Positions 24,936 through 37,100 of a DNA stretch of 64,000 bases are shown piece after piece (the first letter of the stretch is position 1; every line of letters starts with the position of its first letter). A model generated the notes under the pieces. That model was given only the letters and a program-made list of their open reading frames with translations, ran no database searches and was not told the DNA's origin. Origin of the DNA: Diphasiastrum complanatum (taxonomy: Eukaryota > Streptophyta > Lycopodiopsida > Lycopodiales > Lycopodiaceae); assembly GCA_029204225.1 (NCBI GenBank), contig CM055111.1, positions 11,543,999-11,607,998 of the forward strand. Direction: 5' to 3'. The position numbers and the translations under genes were made by a program.

Positions 24936-26536
24936 CTTTGCCAGCCCCACCAAAACAATCCGCTCCTCCTGCCAATTTGATGGAACTAGAACCTTACGGA
25001 AGTGCTGAGCAATGGAGCTATGGTAATGATCAGGAAGGTGGATCTTCAAAACAGTATGCCATTTATGCTGCCGCTCAACAACAAGCCTCGAGAAGTTGGA
25101 CCGGAGCACTACTTGGATGCTTTGCAAGTGGAGAAAATCACAGAGTTGCAGAATGCCCAAATAAAGGAAAATTTGTACCATTCTGTCGTGATTGTGGATA
25201 TGGGCATTGCTATAAAGACTGTCCAGCAAGACTGAAGCCACTACCAGCTACAACACCTGTAAATTTGATAACAATCAAGCAAGGATCAGTAGTTCAGAAT
25301 AAGCCAAGTACACCCTTGATGGTGGTCACCAGAGCACAAAAGCAAAAAGAACCAGTAGTGGATCTAGTACCTGTTGATTCTATACCATCGAACGATACAC
25401 CAACAACATCAGGAGTCTATCCAAATCTTAATGCAGAAAAACGAAGATATCAGGATATGAGACAGTGGATTAAACATCTGCAAGAAGAAGAGGAACATGA
25501 AGCTGCTAAAGTAACAGCTGAAGTTCGATCTTCACCATTGCAGCCTCCAAGAAATTTACGTACGGATATGAATGATCAATTACATCATCATGAAGAACCC
25601 TTCAAGATGACTGAACCAGAAGCACCGCATACAGAATTACTCATGAACATTTTGTCTAGCAAGATCAATATTTCATTGGGAGAGTTTCTAAAGTTGGTGC
25701 CAAAAGCAAAAGAAGTCTTAGTGCAAAAGTTAACTCAAGAAGAACCAAAAGTCCATCAGGAGCCACTTTTTTGTGCTGGATTTGAAGAATCTAACGATGT
25801 ACTCCATGTTGGAGCCGCTTGGGAAAGTGAACAAAAGAATATCACTCTGCCAATACAACATAGACAATTTCCTAAAGAAGCAACCGTGATAGATGGCAGT
25901 TCAGGAGTTAACTTGATTTCTACAAGGCTATGTGCAAAATGGGGCCTTACAAAGATCAAACCTGCTACTTTTGCTATTAAACTAGCTGATCAAACGACAG
26001 TTCGTCCATGAGAACTGGTGGAAGATATACCTGTCAAGATTGCAGGAGTACAGTTCGTCATTGCTTTCATCGTGATGGACTTACCAGAAGCGCCAAATGT
26101 CTACTGAGTTCTATTAGGACGTCCATGGTTCCGAGTTGTGCAAGTAATTCATAACTGGGGCACCGAAAAAATCACTTTTGAAAATCGCGAACGTGCAGTT
26201 AAAGTTGATCCTACGACTTGGACTATCAAATCAGTTGTTCAAAAAGAAGATGATGATTCATCAACAACGGATCGCACTTGTGATCGACCAGACAAAAAAT
26301 TGGGAGTTCACTATGATTCTCAAATGGATACTGTCAATTGGAATGAAGCTCTTGCAACAATTGATTGTACAACGGGATATATGTGTCAACAAGATATTCA
26401 ATCAGAGTTGAGCGAGATTTCCTTATTAGATCGAACTTTGGATACACCAATCACGTTTCCACTAAATGTGCTGAATGTAGCCTGGATATCAACAAACCTA
26501 TACCAGATCCAATTGAGGATGATCTCATACCAGTGA
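24857..26536 (+). pseudogene. Gypsy gag end and aspartic protease
   Basis: One frame stays readable for 560 codons, broken only by TGA at 26009 and 26105. It has a second metal-binding stretch (CRDCGYGHCYKDC) and then a retropepsin-type protease with ATVIDGSSGVNLIS at the active site. The usual D-T/S-G core is altered to DGSSG. The flap/closing motif is VLLGRPWF. Protease would process Gag-Pol in particles. A Lys/Glu-rich linker leads to RT, which continues in another frame from 26365. Confidence 0.8.
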
Positions 26537-28494
26537 GCCATGCCTTGACTTATGATGGCAATGTAGAACTTACGGATGGGCAGATTTTAAATCATATGAA
26601 TCCGACTAGATTTGGAGTGCGTAATGTTCCTGATGAACCAACAATCAAACCGCCCAAAACAGCTATATTGAAGGGAGACAAGATCACAGGTTTGATGACG
26701 AAGAAACAAGCTAAGCAACATTATAATACGGTCCTAAAATGGGAAAATTCCCCTCGGAAGATTGATTCAAAGGAAGTGCCACCTCTATTGGATAAAGGCA
26801 AAGGAAAAGTCAAGAATGATTCTTCAAGTCAGACTTTCAACAAGACATCATCGTCTAGGAAGTCTTCACTTGTGAAGAAAGAATTATCATCTCGAAAGTC
26901 ATCACCTCCACGATCAATTCCTGCTAAGAAGGCTAAAAGAAGATCCAAGACAACTCCTTTCAAAAAAGAACAGGCAAACGTAGTCCAGCATGATATGCCA
27001 GAGCATTTTAAATGTTATACACTGGATGATGTGGTTATCATGTTACCTAAAGCACATCGTGAACCTGAAGAACACATGCCGGAATCTAGAGAGGTTTATG
27101 ATGGCCCAGCTAGGATGCAACCAATGGATCTTGCTGAACCAGGAGAACCGGAAAAGATTGTACAAGTGGGATCACAACTTACTCCTGAACAGTATCAAGC
27201 ATTCTGTTTGTTACTTATTAAGTATCAAGATTGCTTTGCATGGACTTATCAAGATTTGAAGGGTATTCCGACATCAGTGATTGAACATACCATATCTTTA
27301 GTACCTGATGGAGTTCCAAAGGTTACAAAGTTCTATCGCTGTAATCCTAATGTGGCAGATCTGATAAAGAAAGAACTTCAGAGATTGCTTGACGCCGATT
27401 TCATTTATGAGATTGAGCATACAGAATGGATTTCACCGATTGTCATTGTTCCTAAGAAAAATGAAAAATTGTGAATCTGTGTGAATCTCAAAGCATTGAA
27501 TAAAGTGCACAGAAGGATCACTTTTCGTTACCTTTTACTAAAAGCATTTTGGATCGTCTTGCTAGAGTGAAATCTTAAAGTTTCCTGGATGGATTTAGTG
27601 GTTACAACCAGGTTAAGATTGCACCTGTCGATTGCCACAAAATTGCTTTTGCAACAGAATGGGACACCTGTGCTTACAAAGTAATGTCGTTTGGACTCTG
27701 TAATGCACCAAGCTCATTCCAAAGGGTAATGCAATTTGCTTTTAAAGATTATCTGCAAAAATTCCTTGAAATTTACTTGGACAACTTGGGAGTTCATAGT
27801 AAGATACAGACCACCTAGATCGATTGGAGAAAGTATTGGAAAGATGCCGCAAATATCAGATTTCTCTAAATGCCAGATATGGGTTTCGCACGGAGTTGTG
27901 CTTGGACATGTGATATCAAGACATGGTATTGCCACCGATTATTCTAAGATCAAAGTTATTGTGGAATTGCCACCACCAGCAACAATTTGAGGAGTTTATG
28001 TGTTTATGGGTCATGCGAACTACTATCGAATTTTTATTATCTTATTTGCGGATTTAGCACGACCTATATACAAACTAACTATTGTTCCTATTTGGACAGT
28101 AGAGGCATTAAAAGCCTTTGAAAAGTTAAAAAAAGCATTAACTTCAGCACCAATACTGCGTTCTCCGGGTTGGACATTAGAGTTTCATGTTCATACGGAT
28201 GCCTCAAAATATGCCATTGGATCAGTTTTGACGCAGCCAGGTGACTATAAGAAGGATTATCCCATATGATTTGCAAGCAAACAGCTTACAGATCCAGAGA
28301 AGAATTATTCAACAACAAAACGTGAAGCGCTAGCCATGATTTTTTCTGTTTGGAAGTTTCGTCACTACCTCATGGAAACGCACTTTGCATTTTATACGGA
28401 TCATCAACCGTTACTTTACTTGGTAAACAAGACGTGTAATACTGGACATATTGCAAGATGGTTATTATTATTGACTGAATTTGACTTTTGAATT
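26365..28494 (+). pseudogene. Gypsy reverse transcriptase and RNase H
   Basis: RT begins near EYTISLVPDGVPK-like text (27270-27340) and has LQRLLDADFIYEIEHTEWIS and IVIVPKK. After a TGA (27472) and a frame change it continues with FLDGFSGYNQVKIAPVD, FGLCNAPSSFQRVM and YLDN (27774-27785). The catalytic motif should be YLDD, so the second Asp is Asn. RNase H follows with FHVHTDASKYAIGSVL and REALAMIFSVWKFRHYL. Stops at about 28267 and 28487 interrupt it. The element cannot encode active enzyme as given. Confidence 0.88.
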
Positions 28495-29790
28495 GTGGTT
28501 AAAAAGAGAAAGCAACATTATCTAGCCGATCACATTTTGCGAATTGAATCCACACCAGTTAATACTGAAGTGGATGATGAACTGCCAAATGTTGCGTTGT
28601 TCTATGTTGAAGCAGTACCCGAGTGGGCGGCAAATATTGTTGAGTACCTGATGCTGAGACAATCGAATGACTCTTTGACAAAAGTACAGAAGAGACAATT
28701 GATTCATAAGACTCAACCTTATCAGTTAATTGTAGGAAAATTGTACCATCGTGGATCAGATAATATTTTACGAATGTGTGTTTTACCACATGAAGTACCA
28801 AATTTAATCATGTTTTCACATGATGGCATGGGTGGAGGACACTTCTCTACAAATATTACTGTTCGCAAATTTTTGCAATCCGATTGTTGGTGGCCTACAC
28901 TTCATAAGGACACTGCAAAATTTATTTAGACATGTGATGTTTGCCAGCAAGCACGATGGCCTACTCGACAGAATTATGAACCCTTGCATCCGGTTTTATC
29001 GCAAGCACCGTTTGAAAAATGGGGACTGGATTATGTTGGTCCTATTCATCCTGACGCGCAAGGATCTCAGGCCCGATACATTATCGTCGCAAGTGATTAT
29101 ATGACCAAGTGGGTTGAAGCCAAAGCTGTCAAAGTGGCTGACGCAAAATCTACGGCTAAGTTTCTATATGAAAATATTATAATCAGATTTAAATGTCCGA
29201 TCGAAATTGTCAGTGACCGGGGTACGCACTTTGTTAATCAAACAATAAAGTGTTTACTAGAAGATTTTTTCGTTATACACAGATTTAGTACTCCCTACTA
29301 TCCCAGAGGGAATGGCCAAGCTGAATCTTCCAATAAGATTCTCTGCACCGTTTTGACAAAGACAGTTGAAGCAACTCGGTCCGATTGGAAACATAAACTA
29401 TATGCAGCATTATGGGCATTCAAAACTGCTTACAAAAATAGTACAAATCAAACACCTTTTCAAGTGGTTTATGGTCAAGATGCTGTTATGCCAATTGAAT
29501 TTTTAATCTCATCTTTACTCATAGCAGCCCCAGAACGATTGAATGATAATATGTCTTTACAACTCCGTCATGAAGCGTTGCACAAATTATGTGAAACCCG
29601 ATTGATGGCAGTTCATGCCTTAGTAGCAGAGAAAGCCTGCCGCAAGGCATGGCACGATAGTCGATTGCACAAAAAAGATCTGAAAGCAGAAGATCTTGCA
29701 TTGATGTACAAATCCAAGCTGATCAAGGGTAAGTTGAAGTTTCTATTTTTAAAATACTGCACATGCCTACAAATTTTTGTTCAGAATTGA
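28495..29790 (+). pseudogene. Gypsy integrase (Tat/Athila type), one stop
   Basis: A single frame is interrupted only by TAG 28927-28929. It holds the N-terminal HHCC zinc domain (H...GGGHFS...TCDVCQQ) and the DDE core: LDYVGPIHPD, IVSDRGTHFVN and PRGNGQAESSNK supply D, D and E. The KWGLDYVGPI and TPFQVVYGQDAVMPIEFLI blocks are typical of the chromodomain-lacking Tat/Athila clade. The active-site residues are all present. A separate ORF starts 184 bp after its stop. Confidence 0.9.
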
Positions 29791-30460
29791 TCAGCCAAAC
29801 TACTATTCAGTGTAATGGACCCACCAAATTCACCTATAAGTTGGCTGAATTCGATTCATTCCACACTTGTGCTAGCAAAGCTCTTGCGAATTTTTCTTGC
29901 GACCAAAGCCTTTCAAATTTCCTACATTGCCTTCTGATACACTTTCACACGTTTATAATTCCTTTCTGATCATCATGTCTTCTACCGATACTTCCCAGTA
30001 TCTGCGCTATACTATCCATCGTGATGTCCCATTTGCAACGGACATCACGATTGTTCCTAGCACAAGCATGGTCACTCAATGGATGACCCTTGCAGAGCCT
30101 CTACTCACTGCAATGAGTATTTATGAGAGAGCCTTTTCGGGTCATATCAATATGGATTTCATCACTCTTGCCTTCAGTACGTGGAAGGAAGATAAATCCA
30201 AATTCTATATCACTTTCCAAAGAGCCACACACAAGGTGCGCGTCACTGAGGTCGCCCTTGCAGCCCTAGGAATATCATCTGGTACGCAGGCCTCACCCAA
30301 TCACAAGCATGCCAAACAGGCCATCAAGCCATTTATTGACCTCACCAACGATATGCACTGGACCAATGATGGCTACCTTTTGGAAGCCATCACTGAGCCT
30401 TCCATCCACGTAGTTGCCCAGCTATTGAATAATTTCTTGATGGTTGGCAACCTCAGGAAA

Positions 30461-30928
30461 TGTGAAAGTACTGTACTTTAGGACCATAAATGGATCTACA
30501 AAAGATCCACAAGAGTGATTGGATGCTTGCTTAACAATCTATCAAAAAACTATCACTATGGAGAGAGGGAATACATAGCAAATTCGACTTCCTTCTTGAA
30601 GTTAGGTGGATTTCCAGCATGTAATAAGGAAGTTAACTCACTCTCCTTGACCTAAAATGAAACCCTAGTCTATTTCCTAGAGTTATGCTTGGTAGGTAGC
30701 TAGTTGGTCAAATTTTCACCTTAAACTTAGGTGTAGGTCCTATAAAGTGGGGATGACCACCAAATAGACATGACCAACTCTCTTGACTTGACGTAACCTA
30801 CATTAGGATGGGTTTCCCATGTGGCATCATGGCCTCACATGTGTGGGACCCACTTGTGTACACAATTTACACTATTCTACATGGGTTTTGATCAAGCTAG
30901 ATTTGCCAATTTTGGGCAATTCTTCACA
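30461..30928 (-). repeat. 3' LTR of B (232-bp internal deletion)
   Basis: Same ends as the other LTR but 468 bp instead of 700. The missing block corresponds to about 40058-40290 of the longer copy and includes the palindrome-rich central part. Confidence 0.9.
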
Positions 30929-31138
30929 CTCCTCCTCAAATTTAGTTTGATCTATCTACAACTCTCTTGCTAGATGAATGAATGCTTTTAGAAGTGTCTA
31001 AAAAATCCAGCTACAAACAAGGAACTTTTGAGACTCCAATAGAGAATGATGTCCATGAAGGATCTTTCACCACCTCTTAGAAGATCCCTTACAAGATGTT
31101 CCATAAATGTGGCTATATACATGTAGCACACTTCAAAA

Positions 31139-32722
31139 CTAAACATCATGCCAAGCCATGGATTCCAAGGCATTTTGTGCACTTGAAGATACATCAATTA
31201 AAATATTAAGAGCATAAATAATGTTGCCAAAGACAACTTGCCTTGCTTGATCCATATGATTGAGCCTTGATGGCTCCATCTTGATACTCGAGATTCTTCT
31301 TGGAGTCTTCGGGTCTTGAGCTTGATCCTCCACTTGACTTGACTCCAAAACATCAATGAATTGAATAAGGTGTTGATCCAAAGGTGCTTCTTCAAGTTTA
31401 CAAATCTTCCACTCTTGAAAGATCACATTTCCACCATTGACAAATTCTCTGGTTGAAAACAAGTAGATTCTACAATCTGTACTTGAAGAGCAAAACACTA
31501 CCATTATTCCTATCATTGAAATAGGATAATCGTTGGCCCTTACATTGGAATGATCATGCACAAAGCATGTGGACACAAAGATTTCCAAAGCAAATGATGT
31601 TTCATCTTTTATGACTCTATTCAAACTATTACAAAAATAGTTATCCAATGAAATTGCTTTATCAACAACAAATGTAGATTTCAAAGCATCCCATTTCATT
31701 GTCTTGTCATACAAAGTAATAAACACCATGAATTTTAAAGATAAGAAACAAGTCACCTCATGTCTACTACTACTTTTCAAAAAGTATTCAGAGATAGTAG
31801 ACTCTCCAATGCTCACCACCCTTGCAAGATGCACACTTGAATGGACAATTTGCATGCAATTTGATGACTCGGCCATTGTCATTGAGGACTCCCTTGGAAC
31901 TCTCATGCTTTGAGGCTGATCCTCAAGATCTTCCTCCTTTTGATGCTCCTCCTCAATGCAAGCAAGATCACACTTTGCCAAGATCTCCTCTTGAGTGATC
32001 TCCTCCTTTGCCAAGCTCATTCTTTCAAAAGCAACACTAGCTTCCAACTTAAACAATCTTCCATGTTTAAATCCCTTTGCAATGCAAACATCATTCTTCA
32101 AGATGAAGCAAACACCATGCTTAAAGTGGACATCCAAACCACTTTCTAAGAGTAGACCAACACTAAGCATATTCTTGGTGATTGATGATACATAAAGGAC
32201 ATTTTCTAGATCCATGCATTTTGAGGATTCTAGACACAAAGAGATGGTGCCAACACCATCTATCCTACACTCTTTTGCAGTAAAGACAAACTTTTTAGTA
32301 GCATTGAAAGAGTGTAAGGTTGAGAAAAAGTCCTTTTCACAAGACATGTGGGAGCTAGCCCCACTGTCGATCCACCAATTGTCTCTTGAATTGCTATTGC
32401 TTGTTGGTGAGGATGTAGATGCCATCAAGAATACATCTACTTCATCCTCCTCCTCCTCCTTTGCAAGGTTTCCTTGTTTGTCCTCCTCCACTTGTGCTCT
32501 TAGCCTCTTGTAGCATTCAGATGCATAATGCCCCTTCTTTCCACAAAAGAAGCATTTTTGCTTTGACTTGTCCTTTGAGCTTGATGCATCATCCTCTTCT
32601 TTGTCCTCCTTTGGATGCTTCTTCTTTCCATTGGTCTTCTTTTTGCCCTTGAACGAGAAATTGGCTTTCTCATCACCATCCTGCAAAGACAAGGAACTCA
32701 TCCTAGATTTTGCATGGAGCAT
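31139..32722 (-). CDS. Element B gag-PR fused to novel domain (527 codons open)
   Basis: A long uninterrupted frame starts with the Lys-rich nucleocapsid tail and the zinc knuckle CFFCGKKGHYASEC (residues about 57-70). It continues into a copia protease with WWIDSGASSHMS (about 115-126) and KNMLSVGLLLESG. From about residue 290 to 440, where integrase should be, lies a non-retroviral segment (for example LEIFVSTCFVHDHSNVRAND). It then rejoins the copia linker before RT (PRRISSIKMEPSRL), and the frame ends at AWHDV. RT/RNase H are missing. The preserved frame suggests it was translated when the element was young. Gag N-terminal parts lie further upstream and are broken. Confidence 0.75.
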   Translation of the reverse strand: MLHAKSRMSSLSLQDGDEKANFSFKGKKKTNGKKKHPKEDKEEDDASSSKDKSKQKCFFCGKKGHYASECYKRLRAQVEEDKQGNLAKEEEEDEVDVFLMASTSSPTSNSNSRDNWWIDSGASSHMSCEKDFFSTLHSFNATKKFVFTAKECRIDGVGTISLCLESSKCMDLENVLYVSSITKNMLSVGLLLESGLDVHFKHGVCFILKNDVCIAKGFKHGRLFKLEASVAFERMSLAKEEITQEEILAKCDLACIEEEHQKEEDLEDQPQSMRVPRESSMTMAESSNCMQIVHSSVHLARVVSIGESTISEYFLKSSSRHEVTCFLSLKFMVFITLYDKTMKWDALKSTFVVDKAISLDNYFCNSLNRVIKDETSFALEIFVSTCFVHDHSNVRANDYPISMIGIMVVFCSSSTDCRIYLFSTREFVNGGNVIFQEWKICKLEEAPLDQHLIQFIDVLESSQVEDQAQDPKTPRRISSIKMEPSRLNHMDQARQVVFGNIIYALNILIDVSSSAQNALESMAWHDV

Positions 32723-32931
32723 CCTACACTTTCAGCCACTAATACACTGTGAAGTATTTCTATAGTTGGCAAAGTGTCTTGGATGGCAAAACTTTGGACC
32801 AAATTTGCAAAGTCATCTCCTAGACCATTAAGGACAATTTGTACAAGCTCTCCATCATGAATCTTCTCTCCAATGGAAGCCAACTCCCTATTTAGAGACT
32901 TGATTCTGAGTACATAATCCTATGCACTCTC
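32723..32931 (-). pseudogene. Element B gag, middle part
   Basis: GEKIHDGELVQIVLNGLGDD and FANLVQSFAIQDTLP match the UBN2/Retrotran_gag region of copia gag, and of element A in particular (EELVQVILNGLLDDHANLVQ). A TAG lies upstream of this block, and a frame change follows before the nucleocapsid frame. Element A is inserted immediately to its right. Confidence 0.8.
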
Positions 32932-33584
32932 TGTGAAAAATTGTCAACTAGTAGTATTTTCCTAACTTGAGATTTTGTAGGCCTATGGCCAAATAAAAGT
33001 TAGAGATAGGTTCATACATGTATGTAGAGGCCCAAAGTATGTGTACACTACTTTTGAGGTCACATTAATTAGAGGAGGTCGAGTGTGGAGCTCTTCTATT
33101 GGCTCATAATTTGGTGCATTCCTATTTGACCAAATTTCTAGGTATATGGGTGAATCCTATTGGACCCCAATTTTAGCCTATCATAAGACAAGTGGCCAAG
33201 AGGCACTATGGCTGCTATAAATAGCCATCTCCACGAGTATGTACACATCTCATTTTCATTCTATTGAATGAATGTTATGCTCTTTGAAGGTCCATCTTCT
33301 TCTCTCTCACTTTTTTGTTCATATCTTGCATTCTAGCCACTAGAATTGTGATTTCTTTGTTGCTATGGCTTCACACGTGTGAAATGCAGGTTGTAGGCTC
33401 TGAAGTACGGACAGGGACAGCAAGTTTCTGTTTGTGGAAGCTTATGATCAGATTTTGATGTTTAGTTGATGTTTAGTATGCTTAACATCACAATTTCTAT
33501 CATTTTTTCAATCTAGATGTGCATAACTTCCATGGCCAAGATCTTTATGAAACTTTAGCATCTTTTGGATCTGAGTTTTTCACA
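32932..33584 (+). repeat. 5' LTR of A
   Basis: 653 bp, TG...CA. It contains TATAAATAG (33216-33224) and the 10-bp palindrome CACACGTGTG (33372-33381). Confidence 0.97.
33216..33224 (+). promoter_or_regulatory. TATA box in 5' LTR of A
   Basis: TATAAATAG preceded by GC-containing context and followed by a pyrimidine-rich stretch. It is the likely core promoter of the element. The copy in the 3' LTR is at 38424-38432. Confidence 0.7.
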
Positions 33585-33596
33585 TGGTATCAGAGC
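33585..33596 (+). other. Primer-binding site of A
   Basis: TGGTATCAGAGC directly follows the LTR and is complementary to the 3' end of plant initiator tRNA-Met. Confidence 0.95.
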
Positions 33597-34193
33597 ATTA
33601 GGCGGCCAAATGTGCAGGTTTTGCCAGATTTAGAAGAGATTTGTGGGCGAGTTTGCTTTTGTAGCATTCCAATCAAGTTTCTAGCTAAAAATCTTGTTGA
33701 TTTATGTGTAGAAATTGGATCTTTGTGATCAAAACATCATTTGTATGCATTTCAATTGAAGTAGGGCGAATTCCCTCTGTACTTATCAGAATAAGGAGAC
33801 AAAAATTGTTTTGGAAAGAGGGAGATGCAAGATCCAACAAGATCCTATTAGTTTTCCATTCTAGCATATAGTTTTTTGATTCAATTTCTTGCTTCTTCAT
33901 GTCAAAAACTTCAAAATTGATGTAACCCTCTGATTTTCAGTTTGCTGAATGATTCAAGAGTGTATTTCAATCTTAGGAGTGAGGGAAAAGCAAGTATATT
34001 GAGGTTTGGTCTTGGTTTGATCAAGAAATCATAAAACTAGTGGCTAAAATTGAGGAAAAAGTGAGGAAAAGAGAGAAAAAGTAAGGTTTTAGGTTCCAAA
34101 TCTTTGTGATTTCTTCTTGTGTTTCATTTGTTGATTCAAGAGAGTGCTTAGTGCATTGGAACAGGTCAAAGATCAGAGATCAATCATTGCAAC
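33597..34193 (+). other. Leader of A
   Basis: About 600 bp of untranslated leader between the PBS and the gag-pol start. The open frame at 33519-33728 crosses the LTR border and is not considered a gene. Confidence 0.7.
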
Positions 34194-37100
34194 ATGGCTA
34201 CAAATGGAGGCTACATGTTGGAAAGCAATGATAGGCTTACCTCCCTCAACTATTCTACTTGGAAAGTAAGGATGGAGTCTTTGCTTGAGATGAATGAGTT
34301 GATGGATATTGTTGTAGGTGTGGAGGAGAGACCTTTGGCACCTCAAGAACAATTGAGGTATGACAAGAGGGCAAAGAAAGCCCTTCACATGATCAAGATG
34401 AATGTGACAAATGAGCTTATCAAAGAGGTTGGTAAGTGCACATCATCTAGTGAAGCTTGGGAAGCCTTGAAGAAGGTTTATGAATCCAAGTCTACTTCTA
34501 GAGTGTTGACTTTAAGAAGGCAAATCTTTTCTTGTATGCAAAAGAAGAGTGAGAGTGGACATGCTTTTGTTTTGAGAGTTAAAGCATTGAATGATGAGTT
34601 AGCATGCATTAATGATGGCATAAATAATGAGGAGCTTGTTCAAGTGATTCTCAATGGCTTGTTGGATGATCATGCTAATCTTGTTCAAAGTTATGCTATC
34701 CAAAAATGTTTACCAAGTGTTGGAGACTTGCAAGAGGTCTTGTTGGCTGAAGAATTCAGGTTGCAAGCAAGAGTGGGAGCATCTTCTACATCTCAAGGAG
34801 GAGAAGAGGAGGCAATGTTCTCTAAAGGCAAGTTCAAGGGCAAAGGTAAAAGCAATTGGTCTAAAGGGCAAGACCAAGGTGAGCACTCTACTTTTGGCAA
34901 AAAGAAGGATAGATCTAAGCTAAAATGTTTCTATTGTGGAGTCAAAGGGCATTTTGCTAGTGATTGTTTTAAGAAAAAGAGGGATCAAGGGGAAAAGCAA
35001 ACCAATCTAACTATTGATGAGGGTGGGGATGAGCTTCTTTCAAAAGATGCTTTTGTTATGTCATCTTGCTTGTTGGCTAATCATGGAGACATTGATCCTT
35101 GGTGGATTGATAGTGGAGCCACTTCTCATATGACATATCATAAAGAGTATTTTTCATCTTTAATGGCATTTGATGGTGATAGGAAGGTAATCTATACCGC
35201 AAATGATGGTGAGTGTGCAATCAAGGGGATTGGCACAATTCCTATTTCACTTTCTACAAATAGGAATATAGAATTGAAAGATGTTTTGCTCATTCCATCC
35301 ATTACCAAGAACTTACTTAGTGTAAGCCAAATGCTTGACAAAGGATTCAAAGTTGAGTTTGATGGTGATGCTTGCTTGATCAAAAAGGGGTGTAGTATCA
35401 TTGCAAAAGGGAAAAGGCAAGGGAAATTGTTCAAGCTTGATGCATGTGTTGTTGCTAACCAAGTTGGATGCATGGCAAATGAACAAATGTCAATTCAAGA
35501 GGTATGGCATAAAAGGATGGGACATCTCAACTACAAGGCCTTGGAGGTAATAGCCAAAAAGGAGGTAGTAAGGGGACTTCCCAAGTCTCTTACTTACTTG
35601 AATCATGTTTGTGAAGAATGTGCTTTGTCTAAATCACATAGATTGCCATATACTAGATCTATATCTAGATCTAAGATGCCTTTTTCTCTCTTGCATTCGG
35701 ATATTCATGGTGTTACTACAATTAGCAATGGAGGTGCTAAGATGTATGTAACTTTCATTGATGATTTTAGTAGATTTTGTTGGGTTTATCTACTAAAGAG
35801 CAAGGATGAGGTGTTTGATGTGTTTGTCAAGTTCAAAGTTGCTATTGAGACTCAATTTACAACCAAAATCAAATGCTTGAGGAGCGACAATGGTGGTGAA
35901 TACATTTCTAACAAATTCAAAGCCTTTTGCGATGAGCATGGGATCAAGAGGGAGTACACATGTCCAAGAACACCACAACAAAATGGAGTGGCCGAGAGGA
36001 AGAATAGAACCTTGTGTGAGAGTGCAAAGGCAATGAGATTGAATGCTAATCTTCCTAAACCTTTTTGGAGTGATGCTTTGTTGTGTGCAAATTTCCTTTG
36101 CAATAGATGGCCAAGTGTTGTATTGGAAGGAAAAACCCCTTTTGAAGCTTTGTTTGGTACGAAGCCTAATGTCAAGTTTCTAAGAACTTTTGGATGCATT
36201 TGCTACTTCAACATTACTCTTGATGATAGAACTAAGGAGGATCCATCTTCAAGAAAGGGCATTTTTGTTGGTTATAGTGAAGTAAGCAAAGCATATAGGA
36301 TTTATGTTCCTTCAATCAAGAAAGTGTTCACAAGTAGGGATGTCATTTTTTATGAAGGTAACATTCCAAAAGTTGTTTCAAGTGATGATGGTGTTGTTGC
36401 AACTAATGTGCTTGATGACAATGGAGTTGATGACACATTGGATGTGGATGTTGAAGAAGCCTCTTCAAGTCAAATTCCAAGGAGAACTCCAAGGCATAAA
36501 GTGAAACCCTCAAGGCTCACTTATGATGGCAAAGGTAAGCAAGTGGTGGATGGATCCAACTATGCTTTCCTAACTTCTTTTGATGTACCTTCATGTGTAG
36601 ATGAAGCAAGGCAAGAAGAGGAATGGATCCAAGCAATGGATCTTGAGTTTGAAGCACTTATGAAGAACAACACATGGAGATTGGTGGAGCTTCCAAAGGG
36701 CAAAAGTGCAATTGGATGCAAATGGATCTTCAAGGTAAAGACAAATCAAGATGGATCTATCAACAAGTTCAAGGCAAGGTTGGTGGCTAAAGGTTATGCT
36801 CAAGAGCATGGCATTGACTATGAGGAAACCTTTGCACCCGTGGCAAAGATGGTGAGCATAAGAGTAATCATTTCCCTTGCAACTCTTTATGGATGGGATC
36901 TTTGGCAATTAGACATTTCTAATGCTTTCTTGAATGGTGATCTTGAAGAGGAAGTCTACATGGAGCAACCCGAGAGCTATGTTTCTCATAGCAAGCCTAA
37001 TCATGTGTGTTTTCTACAAAAAAGTTTGTATGGTCTTAAGCAAGCACCAAGGAATTGGTATGCTAGGCTTAACTCTTTTCTACTTTCTCAAAACTTCACT

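Noticed and set aside
33519-33728. 69-codon ORF across the end of A's 5' LTR
   Set aside because: It spans the LTR border and PBS and is repeated in part at the 3' LTR, as expected for chance.
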